Shown here: positions 7,968 through 14,167 of the stretch, piece by piece | How the letters are laid out: the number at the start of each line of letters is the position of its first letter | How positions within the stretch are numbered: the stretch's first letter is position 1 | Source of the DNA: a virus | Virus record (IMG/VR): IMGVR_UViG_3300033182_000555 | Coordinates: 1 to 22,752 of that record | Reading direction: 5' to 3' (one strand) | Length of the DNA stretch: 22,752 bases | Notes under the pieces: generated by a model | What the model saw: only the letters and a program-made list of their open reading frames with translations | The model's database searches: none | What the model was told of the DNA's origin: nothing | Translations under genes and position numbers: made by a program

Positions 7968-8187
7968 AAATCCTTCTACAGTTGCGTTTGGCTCTTTGCG
8001 AAAATTCAAAATCGAATGTGATATCTGGTTCAGGTAGAGTTAGTATGAATTCGTTAGTTACACTATCTATAGTTTCTTGACTGTAAGGTGCATGAAAACC
8101 TATTTTAATTGCATGTTTTTGCTGAGGACTTAATGCAAGTGCGTTAATAGAAAAAAGCGACAGTATTAAAAATACTGCCGCTTTCAC
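7966..8187 (-). CDS. Small secreted protein, 73 aa
   Basis: It begins with GTG at 8187-8185, 10 nt after an AAGGAG SD. The first 18 residues are a classic signal peptide (MKAAVFLILSLFSINALA, cleavage before LSPQQ), leaving about 55 mature residues with an acidic, Pro/Phe-rich middle (LPEPDITFDFEF) and a basic end (RAKRNCRRI). I do not recognise it. It starts one base after the end of the -1 frame extension of the upstream lipoprotein gene, so its translation may depend on ribosomes that have shifted frame. A periplasmic role in lysis or envelope modification is only a guess. Confidence 0.65.
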   Translation of the reverse strand: MKAAVFLILSLFSINALALSPQQKHAIKIGFHAPYSQETIDSVTNEFILTLPEPDITFDFEFSQRAKRNCRRI

Positions 8188-8188
8188 C

Positions 8189-8305
8189 TTATTCGCACTC
8201 CTTTGGATTTTCAGAACAATATTTTTTAATTTGTTGTATTAACATTTTTATATCGCTCTCATTGCCTGCCTTACTCTCCTTGCGACGGGAGAATAGGCTT
8301 AGTCC
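8189..8305 (-). CDS. -1 frame extension of the lipoprotein (candidate programmed frameshift product)
   Basis: From the slippery site the -1 frame is open for 38 codons after the slip (GLSLFSRRKESK..., ending YCSENPKECE) and stops at TAA 8191-8189. That is one base before the GTG of the next gene. It has no own ATG/GTG start except an internal ATG 18 codons from the end with no good SD. The encoded segment is charged and helical-looking and has two Cys. Fused to residues 1-90 of the lipoprotein it would give a 128-aa protein. The open frame exactly fills an otherwise empty 110-nt gap, which supports it being coding. An unrecorded extra A in the A6 run would also fuse the frames. Confidence 0.55.
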   Translation of the reverse strand, partial: GLSLFSRRKESKAGNESDIKMLIQQIKKYCSENPKECE

Positions 8306-8311
8306 TTTTTT
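8268..8311 (-). promoter_or_regulatory. Candidate -1 programmed ribosomal frameshift signal
   Basis: In the lipoprotein frame (CCA AAA AAG GAC TAA) the heptamer A_AAA_AAG lies at 8311-8305. A 6-nt spacer follows (8304-8299, including the stop). Then comes a stem of 11 bp: 8298-8288 pairs with 8279-8268, with one bulged A at 8271, one G-T pair and an 8-nt loop CGTCGCAA. This is the classic arrangement of bacterial -1 signals such as dnaX. No T-run follows the stem, so it is not an intrinsic terminator. The loop and 3' arm contain an SD-like AAGGAG, so a translation-initiation role is an alternative. Confidence 0.6.
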
Positions 8312-8574
8312 GGAGCGTCTTGCAGTTCATCGGTTTGTTCATCGATTTCATCGCCTATAGTTGTAACAACACCTTGAGTTACCTCTGCTGTTGTTGCTAC
8401 TACATCAGACACATCTTCTAAAACTGCTCCACTTACTGTGCTAACAGCCTTAACAGATCCGTCTATAACGCCTGTTGTGAACTCTTTACCACCTTCAATC
8501 ACTGCTCCAACTGAGGCACATGACGGTAGTAAAAATATACCAAGGATTGCAAGAATACTGAGTGTACATCTCAT
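8299..8574 (-). CDS. Small outer-membrane-type lipoprotein, 91 aa
   Basis: The start is well supported by GGAG 6 nt before the ATG. Residues 1-18 form a type II signal peptide with lipobox LLPSC (lipidated Cys19). The mature part (about 72 aa) is rich in Val, Ala, Thr, Asp and Glu in an amphipathic, repeat-like pattern (GVIDGSVKAVSTVSGAVLEDVSDVV), ending acidic (DEIDEQTDELQDAPKKD). It may be an envelope-inserted helix or a spanin-like outer-membrane component, but I recognise no family. The last codons contain the slippery site, so a longer 128-aa form may be made. A late-promoter octamer (8640-8647) and two leader hairpins precede it. Confidence 0.8.
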   Translation of the reverse strand: MRCTLSILAILGIFLLPSCASVGAVIEGGKEFTTGVIDGSVKAVSTVSGAVLEDVSDVVATTAEVTQGVVTTIGDEIDEQTDELQDAPKKD

Positions 8575-8589
8575 ATTCTCTCCTTATAA

Positions 8590-8633
8590 AACAGTAAGCC
8601 AACTGCTATACTGTTGTAGGCTTCCTTGCCTAC
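8590..8633 (-). other. Two adjacent hairpins in the lipoprotein 5' leader
   Basis: On the minus strand, the first hairpin is GTAGGC-AAGGAA-GCCTAC (8633-8616, 6-bp stem). The second immediately follows: AACAGTA pairs with TACTGTT (8615-8609 with 8596-8590, 7 bp, 12-nt loop) and is followed by TTTAT and the SD. With the octamer at 8640-8647, the predicted transcript would start right at the first hairpin, which could protect the 5' end. A weak terminator for read-through from upstream is an alternative. Confidence 0.45.
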
Positions 8634-8941
8634 ATTATATATTTATCGACTATTCCAGCATGATCAAAAAATTCAGGTGCTGGCATTGGAGTGAATATGG
8701 GATCTGGATTTGAGTTGATTCTTATCATTTCAAATGTGTAGTGATCCATCATGTAACCACATTCTTCACAGAGATATACATAATAGGCTATCATTCCTAA
8801 CATCAGTGTCAAATAAAAGAAATAAGGAAATACCAGACTGACTTGTACATACAGCATGCCATATGCAATATGTAATCCGCCTCGCAGTCGTTGGGTGATG
8901 TATTTGTTGAACAGTTCGTCGAGTTTGTTAGGGTCGTCCAT
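8630..8941 (-). CDS. Small membrane protein, 103 aa
   Basis: It starts at the ATG at 8941 (a GTG just before it is also in frame), inside the end of the upstream 45-aa ORF, which suggests coupled translation. A hydrophobic stretch of about 30 residues (about 28-58: GMLYVQVSLVFPYFFYLTLMLGMIAYYVY) forms one or two membrane segments. A CEECGY motif follows, with three Cys-type/acidic residues close together, then a soluble tail of about 40 aa rich in Pro and Met. It is not recognised. The size and membrane topology would suit a holin or envelope modifier, but nothing specific supports that. The gene's last codons overlap the GATAAATA octamer. Confidence 0.6.
   Translation of the reverse strand: MDDPNKLDELFNKYITQRLRGGLHIAYGMLYVQVSLVFPYFFYLTLMLGMIAYYVYLCEECGYMMDHYTFEMIRINSNPDPIFTPMPAPEFFDHAGIVDKYIM
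8640..8647 (-). promoter_or_regulatory. T4-type late promoter octamer GATAAATA
   Basis: It lies inside the last codons of the 103-aa gene, about 66 nt upstream of the lipoprotein ATG. Unlike the N5-ATG cases, the gene it serves has a structured leader and a strong SD. Confidence 0.5.
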
Positions 8942-9065
8942 CACTGTGATACATGAGGTCGTATCCTATCTCGATACTGTGAACTGCTAATTGTATAATT
9001 GATATGGCTATCAGCAGTGTGAGCAACATAGCACAGATTTTAAGCCACTTGATCATATGTTTCAT
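8928..9065 (-). CDS. Small single-pass membrane peptide, 45 aa
   Basis: ATG at 9065-9063, stop TAA at 8930-8928. It begins MKHMIKWLK, followed by a hydrophobic helix (about 10-28: ICAMLLTLLIAISIIQLAV) and a short polar tail ending HSDGRP. The 3' end overlaps the start of the next gene by 14 bp. It sits directly behind a sigma70-like promoter, with the -10 hexamer ending 7 nt before the ATG, so its mRNA could be nearly leaderless. The peptide's layout (basic N-terminus, one membrane segment) is typical of small phage membrane effectors; function unknown. Confidence 0.5.
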   Translation of the reverse strand: MKHMIKWLKICAMLLTLLIAISIIQLAVHSIEIGYDLMYHSDGRP

Positions 9066-9080
9066 GTATTATATAATACA
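9065..9080. repeat. Perfect 16-bp palindrome TGTATTATATAATACA
   Basis: It covers the -10 hexamer of the sigma70-like promoter and runs to the ATG. It may be an operator for a dimeric repressor or simply a consequence of AT-rich sequence. Confidence 0.45.
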
Positions 9081-9101
9081 CGAAATGTATGTTTTTGTCA
9101 A
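9073..9101 (-). promoter_or_regulatory. Sigma70-type promoter TTGACA-N17-TATTAT
   Basis: The minus strand carries a perfect -35 (9101-9096), the optimal 17-nt spacer and a -10 with one mismatch (9078-9073). It starts inside the 37-nt gap after curlin-like 2. The predicted start lies at or just before the ATG of the 45-aa gene, so the downstream block could be read early by host polymerase. Confidence 0.6.
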
Positions 9102-9102
9102 C

Positions 9103-10014
9103 CTATTGACCTTGTGTTATTGATATTGAACAACCTCCTGCTGTTTGACAGTCTTGTGTGAGTGAGTATGATTGTGCTGTTCCACCTTGTTGAAGCATGT
9201 ATAATGTTGTAGCATACGAACCAGTTAGTGATACTGTGGCATTATGACCAGCACTTCCAATTTGTATCATATCAACATCATTGTAATCATTATTGATGGT
9301 TAGACTGAGTGACTTGTCTACATTGTTTTCTTGTCTTGTGTAAACATCATTGTAATCACCATAGATGTAAGTGATATTTGTATGTTCGTGTCCTGAGTTA
9401 TTAGATCGTTGACTTCCTAAAAATGTGTTGTTCGAGCCATGAATATCCAGTCGTGTAAAATGGCCACCATATTCATAATCGTCTATTGCTAATACTACAC
9501 CTCCACTTGTGACATGATATCCTTGATAAAAATCTACATCATTTGAATCTCCATATATATGAAATTCAAATCTATCGCCACCACATGTAGACTGATTACA
9601 TGTCTGTACAATGTTTAAATCATTATAATTACCATCTAAATCACCTCCCCAACTATACCCACTCCCCCATATAGTGGTGTAACCAACATAAGCACCATGG
9701 CCTTCTTGATAAATGTTTACATTATTTGTTGAACCGCCTACAGAAAAATCAACATCATTGTTGTATCCTATTTGTTGGATGTCCAATGAAAATGTAGCAC
9801 TGCTACTAGGATTTTTCACTGTGGTAGTGTTGTTATATCCTGCTTGTAGCAAATTTAAAGTTAAGTTGTCACCTTGTTGTTCTATGCTTATTTCGTTGTC
9901 GTTTGCCTGTGATGGTAAACTTAATAATAAAAACATACTCAATAAGGTATAACCAATCCATAACAATGGTGTATCACTGGGTTTCATATTTTTTAATTTT
10001 TTCTCTATGTTCAT
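9103..10014 (-). CDS. Curlin-like secreted repeat protein 2
   Basis: 303 aa. The ATG overlaps the FecR-gene stop (ATGA), supporting this start. The signal peptide has a long polar start and a hydrophobic core (about 17-33), with cleavage after SQA (about 37). The mature protein opens DNEISIEQQGDNLTLNLLQAGYNN, matching the Q-x-G-(x)-N pattern of curlin (CsgA/CsgB) amyloid repeats. Degenerate repeats continue (QQIGYNNDVDF, DLDGNYNDLNI, IYGDSNDVDF, IYGDYNDVYTR, INNDYNDVDMIQIG), ending LQQGGTAQSYSL and ITQGQ. Likely exported through CsgG and assembled at the cell surface. Two Cys pairs (TCNQSTC, DCQTAGGC) are unlike classical curlins. It is paralogous to curlin-like 1 in the N-terminal repeat. 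Confidence 0.8.
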   Translation of the reverse strand: MNIEKKLKNMKPSDTPLLWIGYTLLSMFLLLSLPSQANDNEISIEQQGDNLTLNLLQAGYNNTTTVKNPSSSATFSLDIQQIGYNNDVDFSVGGSTNNVNIYQEGHGAYVGYTTIWGSGYSWGGDLDGNYNDLNIVQTCNQSTCGGDRFEFHIYGDSNDVDFYQGYHVTSGGVVLAIDDYEYGGHFTRLDIHGSNNTFLGSQRSNNSGHEHTNITYIYGDYNDVYTRQENNVDKSLSLTINNDYNDVDMIQIGSAGHNATVSLTGSYATTLYMLQQGGTAQSYSLTQDCQTAGGCSISITQGQ

Positions 10015-11177
10015 TCTTGTACTATAGTAATATATATTCCGCTACAGGAGTTTAAGCATATAAGACTTTCTCCCAAATCGGTATCAATTATATTTATCCT
10101 TGCTTCGGATCCTTTTGCAATCTTTAAACTCACATAATTATTACTTTCTCTTAACATCAATACACTGTCTGCAACATCTGGTATAATATTAAATTGATTA
10201 TCTTGCTGTAATCCAAAATTCCTATCTACTAATCTATCTGGGCCTGTTTGCTCTTCTCTTACTGCAAGTGCATCTGCTTCTTCTATTATGTCTAATAAAT
10301 CTGTTAAAAAATCAACTTCTAAAAAATTGATGTCCAATTCTGTGAACTCTAGTTCTTTTTCTGTTTGCGAATCTAGATCTTCGTATTCTAAGAAATCGAT
10401 ATCAAGCCCATTAAAATCTAATAGTCCACCGTCACCTTTTAACTCTTCTACTTGTTTGTTTTTGGCTTCAGTAATTTCTTTTGGTTCACTCACAATAAAC
10501 ATATTATCTATTTGATTGATATCCAAGTTTACCAGTGTAACCGGATTTGTTGGTGCTGTTTCAAACGTGCTTACCATTACTGCCTGATATGCTTCTTCTA
10601 ATAATACAGTGCCACCATCATTAGTAACACTTATGCTACCGCTAGGCCTACATCCTTCTTCCAGTTTAACTTTATCGTCACAATTTGCATCTGGTAACAA
10701 TATAACTAAACTTCTACCCAGTTCATCCACTGTGGTAGTAAAATCTGTTCCCCTAATACCTATACTGGCAGTAGGAGTTTGTATTTGAATATTTTCTTTT
10801 GGTACTAGACCCAATCTGCCTGTAGCAAACCTTGCTGTACCTTGTGCAAAATTTAGTGCCATTTTGCTGTTACTTGGGTTAGGGTCGTAAACATACTCGT
10901 TTATTTCGATTATTGTGTGTTCTGTTAGAGAAACTTGCGTATCGTCTATAAATTTTATTTTTAAGCGGCCGTTTTCGGTTTCTACATTATCTAAACTCTG
11001 AACTCCTGCATTTAGTTCTGCTAATAACTGTTCTCCAGAAGTTCTTGTAATGTTACCCGGTTTCCCGCTTTGTTCAAAAACGCCGCCGATTTGAGCGGCG
11101 GCGTACATATTACTTGAAACAGTTAGTACTACCGCTAACAAAAACTTAATCTTTTTGCTGAATACTAACTGACGCAT
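10011..11177 (-). CDS. Secreted FecR-domain protein
   Basis: 388 aa from the ATG at 11177 (an in-frame GTG at 11183 is possible). A basic start and hydrophobic core give a signal peptide ending near SNMYAAA. The FecR-like beta domain spans about 60-165 and includes NGRLKIKFIDDTQVSLTEHT, NFAQGTARFATGRL and IQTPTASIGIRGTDFTT. An insertion with two Cys (DANCDDKVKLEEGC) and a long acidic, Leu/Asp-rich region (about 240-315) follow, then a C-terminal part with another Cys pair (LICLNSC). FecR domains bind partners in the periplasm or on surfaces; here the protein has no anti-sigma transmembrane context. It may organise or nucleate the curlin-like proteins, but this is inference. Its 5' end overlaps the curlin-like 1 gene by 32 nt and its 3' end overlaps curlin-like 2 (ATGA). 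Confidence 0.85.
   Translation of the reverse strand: MRQLVFSKKIKFLLAVVLTVSSNMYAAAQIGGVFEQSGKPGNITRTSGEQLLAELNAGVQSLDNVETENGRLKIKFIDDTQVSLTEHTIIEINEYVYDPNPSNSKMALNFAQGTARFATGRLGLVPKENIQIQTPTASIGIRGTDFTTTVDELGRSLVILLPDANCDDKVKLEEGCRPSGSISVTNDGGTVLLEEAYQAVMVSTFETAPTNPVTLVNLDINQIDNMFIVSEPKEITEAKNKQVEELKGDGGLLDFNGLDIDFLEYEDLDSQTEKELEFTELDINFLEVDFLTDLLDIIEEADALAVREEQTGPDRLVDRNFGLQQDNQFNIIPDVADSVLMLRESNNYVSLKIAKGSEARINIIDTDLGESLICLNSCSGIYITIVQE
10091..10098 (-). promoter_or_regulatory. Possible internal late promoter octamer GATAAATA
   Basis: It lies inside the FecR gene, 76 nt before the ATG of curlin-like 2. It could give extra transcription of that gene, but chance occurrence in AT-rich coding sequence is likely. 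Confidence 0.25.
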
Positions 11178-11949
11178 TTTCACTGTCTATGTCTAAATTT
11201 ATAACGCCTTTACATGCTGGTGTACAAGTTGATGTCATGCTTTGAGTAAACTGGAAATCTCCGTCACTGCCATCTAGCACAACTGTTAAACTATGTCCAT
11301 CATTGCCTGTTTGTGAGGTTGCAAAAGCATTGTCGCTTCCTGTGATATCAAAGTTCCAAACTGCATTAGATACATCTATTGCTATGCCTGACATAGAACT
11401 TGATCCTGTGCAGTTAGTTCCGCATGTGTCACCTACTCCGGCGGCGGCCCAAACCTTGTTATTAGTAAAACTGTTTGTAAAATCATTTCTATCACCTAGT
11501 ATTACTAAATCAAAATTGAGATACTCCGCTGTGGAAGAACCGCCCACATCCATATCAAAAATGTTTGAACTTCCTTGTATATCAACCAACATATCTGCGT
11601 AATCAGAGCTACCTGTAGCACCAAAGTTCAAATCCCAAACGTTAGAGTCGCCTAACTGATAAAAATCTAAAACTGTACTACCGCTACCATCTAAAACCCA
11701 ACTACCAAACATGTCATTGTTATTACCGTCTTGAATTATATCTATGATTAAATTCGAACCAGTAATTGTTAAATCTGTCGACTGTGTACTGTCTCCTGAC
11801 AATGTATTTCCATATCCTGCTTGTAAAATTGTCAATGTAAGATTGTCACCAGTTTGATCTAATAACACTTCGTTATCATCGGCAATAACATTCAATGATA
11901 TGAACGTAAAAGCGAAGACATTTAGTAAAAATTTATTTATTGTCTTCAT
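11146..11949 (-). CDS. Curlin-like secreted repeat protein 1
   Basis: 267 aa, with a signal peptide (cleavage after VIA, residue 23). The mature start DNEVLLDQTGDNLTLTILQAGYGN has the curlin Q-x-G-x-N spacing and is nearly the same as in curlin-like 2. Further degenerate units follow (IIDIIQDGNNNDMF, LDFYQLGDSNVWDL, VDIQGSSNIFDM, LVILGDRNDF, DITGSDNAFATSQTG, FQFTQSMT), ending SENASVSIQQKD. Probably a surface amyloid or amyloid-like fibre subunit exported by CsgG. Cys pairs DTCGTNC and TCTPAC occur in positions similar to its paralogue. The start overlaps the csgG stop region by 17 nt, so it is translationally coupled. Repeat degeneracy is greater than in E. coli CsgA, so fibre formation is unproven. 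Confidence 0.8.
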   Translation of the reverse strand: MKTINKFLLNVFAFTFISLNVIADDNEVLLDQTGDNLTLTILQAGYGNTLSGDSTQSTDLTITGSNLIIDIIQDGNNNDMFGSWVLDGSGSTVLDFYQLGDSNVWDLNFGATGSSDYADMLVDIQGSSNIFDMDVGGSSTAEYLNFDLVILGDRNDFTNSFTNNKVWAAAGVGDTCGTNCTGSSSMSGIAIDVSNAVWNFDITGSDNAFATSQTGNDGHSLTVVLDGSDGDFQFTQSMTSTCTPACKGVINLDIDSENASVSIQQKD

Positions 11950-12991
11950 TTATTTCTCCAATATTGGTGTCAGACTCTGTTGGATTATCATCTGACGTAT
12001 TATCTAGAAGAATTCTCTTCCATAAAGGATTATTTGATTGAGTGTTTGTAGTGTCATCCGCGTCCGAAAGCACTATGTTATTGTTACCTTTTAAACTGAA
12101 CCAATATGCTTGTTCTTGTTCAAGCACTAAATCATCCCAGTTTTCAGGGTAAACAATTTTCCAAAAACCTCTTTCATCACCTTGATATATAAGTTCTAAC
12201 ACTGCGGCTTCGATTGCTGATCTAACTGCATATGTTACACTTTCATTCTGTGTCATTCCGCTCTCTAGCTCTAACAACTGAGTATCCATATCTAAGAATC
12301 TAAATACATCTCCTGCTGTTCCGCTACTTAATACGGTCTTGCTTGTTTGGACATTTAATATCACTTCACCGGTGAGTGTGCTTACCGCTCTAAGTGAAAT
12401 TGTTACACTGTCCCTTCGATACTGATTTGTTAAACCAATACCTAAATATCTTGCACCCACGCCTCCTGTTTCTATGTTGGTATCGTATCCTACAACACCT
12501 CCTTCTAATATCATTCCTGCAAACAACATGGGTTGCAATTCTTGAAAATCTTCTAAGCCTGCTTGTTTTGCGGCTTCTGCTCGAGTACTTCGAACTATTT
12601 GCCTTTCTCTAACTAGATTATCTAATCCTAATCCTCTTTCTACAACTCTAAACCAAGTACCCTTTGGATCTGAACCAGCACCTGCGGCTTTTAGTGCATC
12701 TACTAATAAACTTTTTGCATCTTGCGTAACTGCTGTTGAAAAAGTTGCTACCCCATCTTGGCTTTTACGTTGGCCGGTACCGTCTACAAAATTATAAACT
12801 GCAACCACAGGCATTGTTTCTGCAGGAGGTAAGTATCTTAATTTTTGATAAGTAGGCAATTCTACTTTCATAGGTTCGGTAATACACTCTAAATAATTAG
12901 ATTCGCAGAATTTATCACCAGGAATTGCAACACTTGCACAACCAGTAAATAAAATACTACACAACGATGCTAGGGATATTTGTTTTAACAT
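11933..12991 (-). CDS. csgG: CsgG-like curli secretion channel (outer-membrane lipoprotein)
   Basis: 352 aa, with lipobox LFTGC (lipidated Cys18). The CsgG core is clear: YLPPAETMPVVAVYNFVDGTGQ, FSTAVTQDAKSLLVDALK, WFRVVERGLGLDNLVRERQIVR, LFAGMILEGGVVGYDTN, TGGVGARYLGIG, NQYRRDSVTISLRAVSTLTGEVI, TSKTVLS, GDVFRFLD, AVRSAIEAAVLELI and ERGFWK. CsgG forms a nonameric outer-membrane pore that secretes unfolded curlin. The C-terminus is about 75 aa longer than in E. coli, Asp/Asn/Thr-rich and probably disordered. In the constriction loop, Phe56 of E. coli aligns with Phe, but Asn55 becomes Thr and Tyr51 is not kept. The ATG overlaps the csgF stop (TAATG). No csgE is seen. Confidence 0.95.
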   Translation of the reverse strand: MLKQISLASLCSILFTGCASVAIPGDKFCESNYLECITEPMKVELPTYQKLRYLPPAETMPVVAVYNFVDGTGQRKSQDGVATFSTAVTQDAKSLLVDALKAAGAGSDPKGTWFRVVERGLGLDNLVRERQIVRSTRAEAAKQAGLEDFQELQPMLFAGMILEGGVVGYDTNIETGGVGARYLGIGLTNQYRRDSVTISLRAVSTLTGEVILNVQTSKTVLSSGTAGDVFRFLDMDTQLLELESGMTQNESVTYAVRSAIEAAVLELIYQGDERGFWKIVYPENWDDLVLEQEQAYWFSLKGNNNIVLSDADDTTNTQSNNPLWKRILLDNTSDDNPTESDTNIGEINEDNK

Positions 12992-13554
12992 TAGCCGCCT
13001 GATATATTTCCTATGCCAATTGGTATTTCTATTTCAGTTATAGTACCATCTGGGTCTACAATAGTCAACTTAATAACTTCTAATCCATCAGCATTAGTAA
13101 GTATTTGGTATGACACATTATTACCTTCAATAGTAAAAGCACCGTCAGTTGATCCTGTACAAGTAACTACAGTTGCAGGATCACAAAACATGCTATCGAC
13201 TAATCCTTTAGAAATTTGTGAGTAAATTCTACTTTCTAAGTTTCTTATAAACTTGTTTATAGTTGAGTTTTCTTCAGCCCTTTCTGCGGCTTTGAGTGCC
13301 GCTTCTATATCACTTTTAATTTTATCTTTACGACTTTTTTCTTGATTTTCTATAGTTAAATAATGTGCGCCTGTGCCTACACCACTGAAACTTGGATTTT
13401 TAAATTTATGCACTATTTCAGATGCCATTGTCAAAGGACTCATAAAAAGTAATCCTAAAAACAATCCAAACACAAATGCTTTCAATAAATCTTTTCCTTT
13501 CCATATTCCTGGGCCAATTTGACTTTTGAGTAATGCCCAATCTTTGCTATTCAT
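12991..13554 (-). CDS. csgF: CsgF-like curli assembly factor
   Basis: 187 aa. GGAG lies 8 nt before the ATG. After a polar N-region of about 25 residues and a hydrophobic segment (FVFGLFLGLLFM), cleavage is expected after TMA (residue 44). The mature start SEIVHKFKNPSFSGVGTGAHYL matches the E. coli CsgF N-terminus (FQFRNPNFGGNPNNGAFLL), the part that inserts into the CsgG pore. The segment IRNLESRIYSQISKGLVD matches the CsgF helix, and the C-terminal beta region (IEGNNVSYQI, IKLTIVDPDGTITEIEIP) fits as well. An extra helical stretch (about 70-105) and a Cys pair (FCDPATVVTC) are additions. It should cap CsgG and couple secretion to fibre assembly. It is coupled to csgG. Confidence 0.9.
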   Translation of the reverse strand: MNSKDWALLKSQIGPGIWKGKDLLKAFVFGLFLGLLFMSPLTMASEIVHKFKNPSFSGVGTGAHYLTIENQEKSRKDKIKSDIEAALKAAERAEENSTINKFIRNLESRIYSQISKGLVDSMFCDPATVVTCTGSTDGAFTIEGNNVSYQILTNADGLEVIKLTIVDPDGTITEIEIPIGIGNISGG

Positions 13555-13568
13555 ACGTTATCTCCATA

Positions 13569-13679
13569 TTATAATAGTATTAGTCCTATTACAAACCCTA
13601 TATTCAGTCCAATCGAACATACTAAAATAAAATCTTTGTTAAAAGAGTAAGGCACTAGTTCAACTGTATTGTGTTTCAT
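13569..13679 (-). CDS. 36-aa membrane peptide
   Basis: The ATG (13679-13677) overlaps the stop of the 101-aa gene as ATGA; the stop is at 13571-13569. It begins MKHNTVELVPYSFNKD and ends with one hydrophobic segment (FILVCSIGLNIGFVIGLILL). The ATGA coupling and the fit between its neighbours argue that it is a real gene. Function is unknown; it may assist the export complex in the inner membrane. Confidence 0.5.
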   Translation of the reverse strand: MKHNTVELVPYSFNKDFILVCSIGLNIGFVIGLILL

Positions 13680-13981
13680 TTTGTGTCCTTTTTTACTTTT
13701 ATTTTTAAATCTTCTATAATTTTTTGTTGCTCTGCCGCTTTGATAATTTTTTCTTTTGCTCTATATTCTAAAACAACATTTACTTTTTGTTGTAAACGTA
13801 TCATATCTTGATCTAGCATTCGAGTTTTATCAATTACTCGAATTAATGCAATATGCATTTCTTCTAATGCTGGATCTATTTTTTCGCCTATAAAATTCCA
13901 AATAAAATATACAAAATATCCTAATCCCACTGACATCACAATAGGAAATCCGAAATCGCTAATAAATCCTGCAATATCCAT
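13676..13981 (-). CDS. YvrJ-like small membrane/coiled-coil protein B
   Basis: 101 aa. A short N-terminal membrane segment (about 5-28; ISDFGFPIVMSVGLGYFVYFIW) is followed by a long charged helix predicted to form a coiled coil (about 35-101). The DFGFPI start resembles the small YvrJ-type phage proteins. Its layout parallels the neighbouring protein A (DVGAPIAGSIVMAFF, then a coiled coil), so the two are probably distant paralogues. Such proteins are often near lysis or tail genes, and a holin-like or i-spanin-like role is possible but unproven. The ATG overlaps the upstream stop (TAATG). Confidence 0.7.
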   Translation of the reverse strand: MDIAGFISDFGFPIVMSVGLGYFVYFIWNFIGEKIDPALEEMHIALIRVIDKTRMLDQDMIRLQQKVNVVLEYRAKEKIIKAAEQQKIIEDLKIKVKKDTK

Positions 13982-14167
13982 TATGCTACCTGAATGTTTT
14001 CAATTTTAGTTAAATCTATTTTGCGTAAAAACACCGTACCATCTGCATTTACAAATGCCATAAATCCATCACTAGGCAAAATATCTAATTGCTCTGCCGT
14101 TAATTCATCATCAAACATAATACTACCGTACGGTTCTACACTAAAATAAAAATTCAGCAAACAACAT
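13981..14167 (-). pseudogene. Small gene with a broken frame (about 61 aa), +1 shift at TTT-TAG
   Basis: A well-placed SD (AAGGAG) lies 8 nt before the ATG at 14167, but that frame stops after eight codons (MLFAEFLF, TAG 14143-14141). The +1 frame is open from before that point through SVEPYGSIMFDDELTAEQ... to a TAA overlapping the next ATG (13983-13981). The span of 187 nt is one base too many for a continuous gene. Either a single extra T sits in the T-rich stretch (assembly error or mutation), a +1 programmed shift occurs at TTT_TAG, or translation starts at TTG 14160 without an SD. The protein after the break looks real (FMAFVNADGTVFLRKIDL). Function unknown. Confidence 0.5.

Noticed and set aside
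8189-8245. An 18-codon ORF (MLIQQIKKYCSENPKECE) as an independent gene
   Set aside because: It has no convincing SD, and the same frame is open far upstream to the slippery site, so a frameshift extension explains it better.
8268-8298. The stem-loop as an intrinsic terminator
   Set aside because: It is followed by AGGCAATGAG rather than a T-run, and its spacing from A_AAA_AAG suits a frameshift stimulator.
11934-11941. AATAAATA on the minus strand
   Set aside because: It is part of the first codons of curlin-like 1 (ACA ATA AAT AAA) and is not positioned before a gene start.
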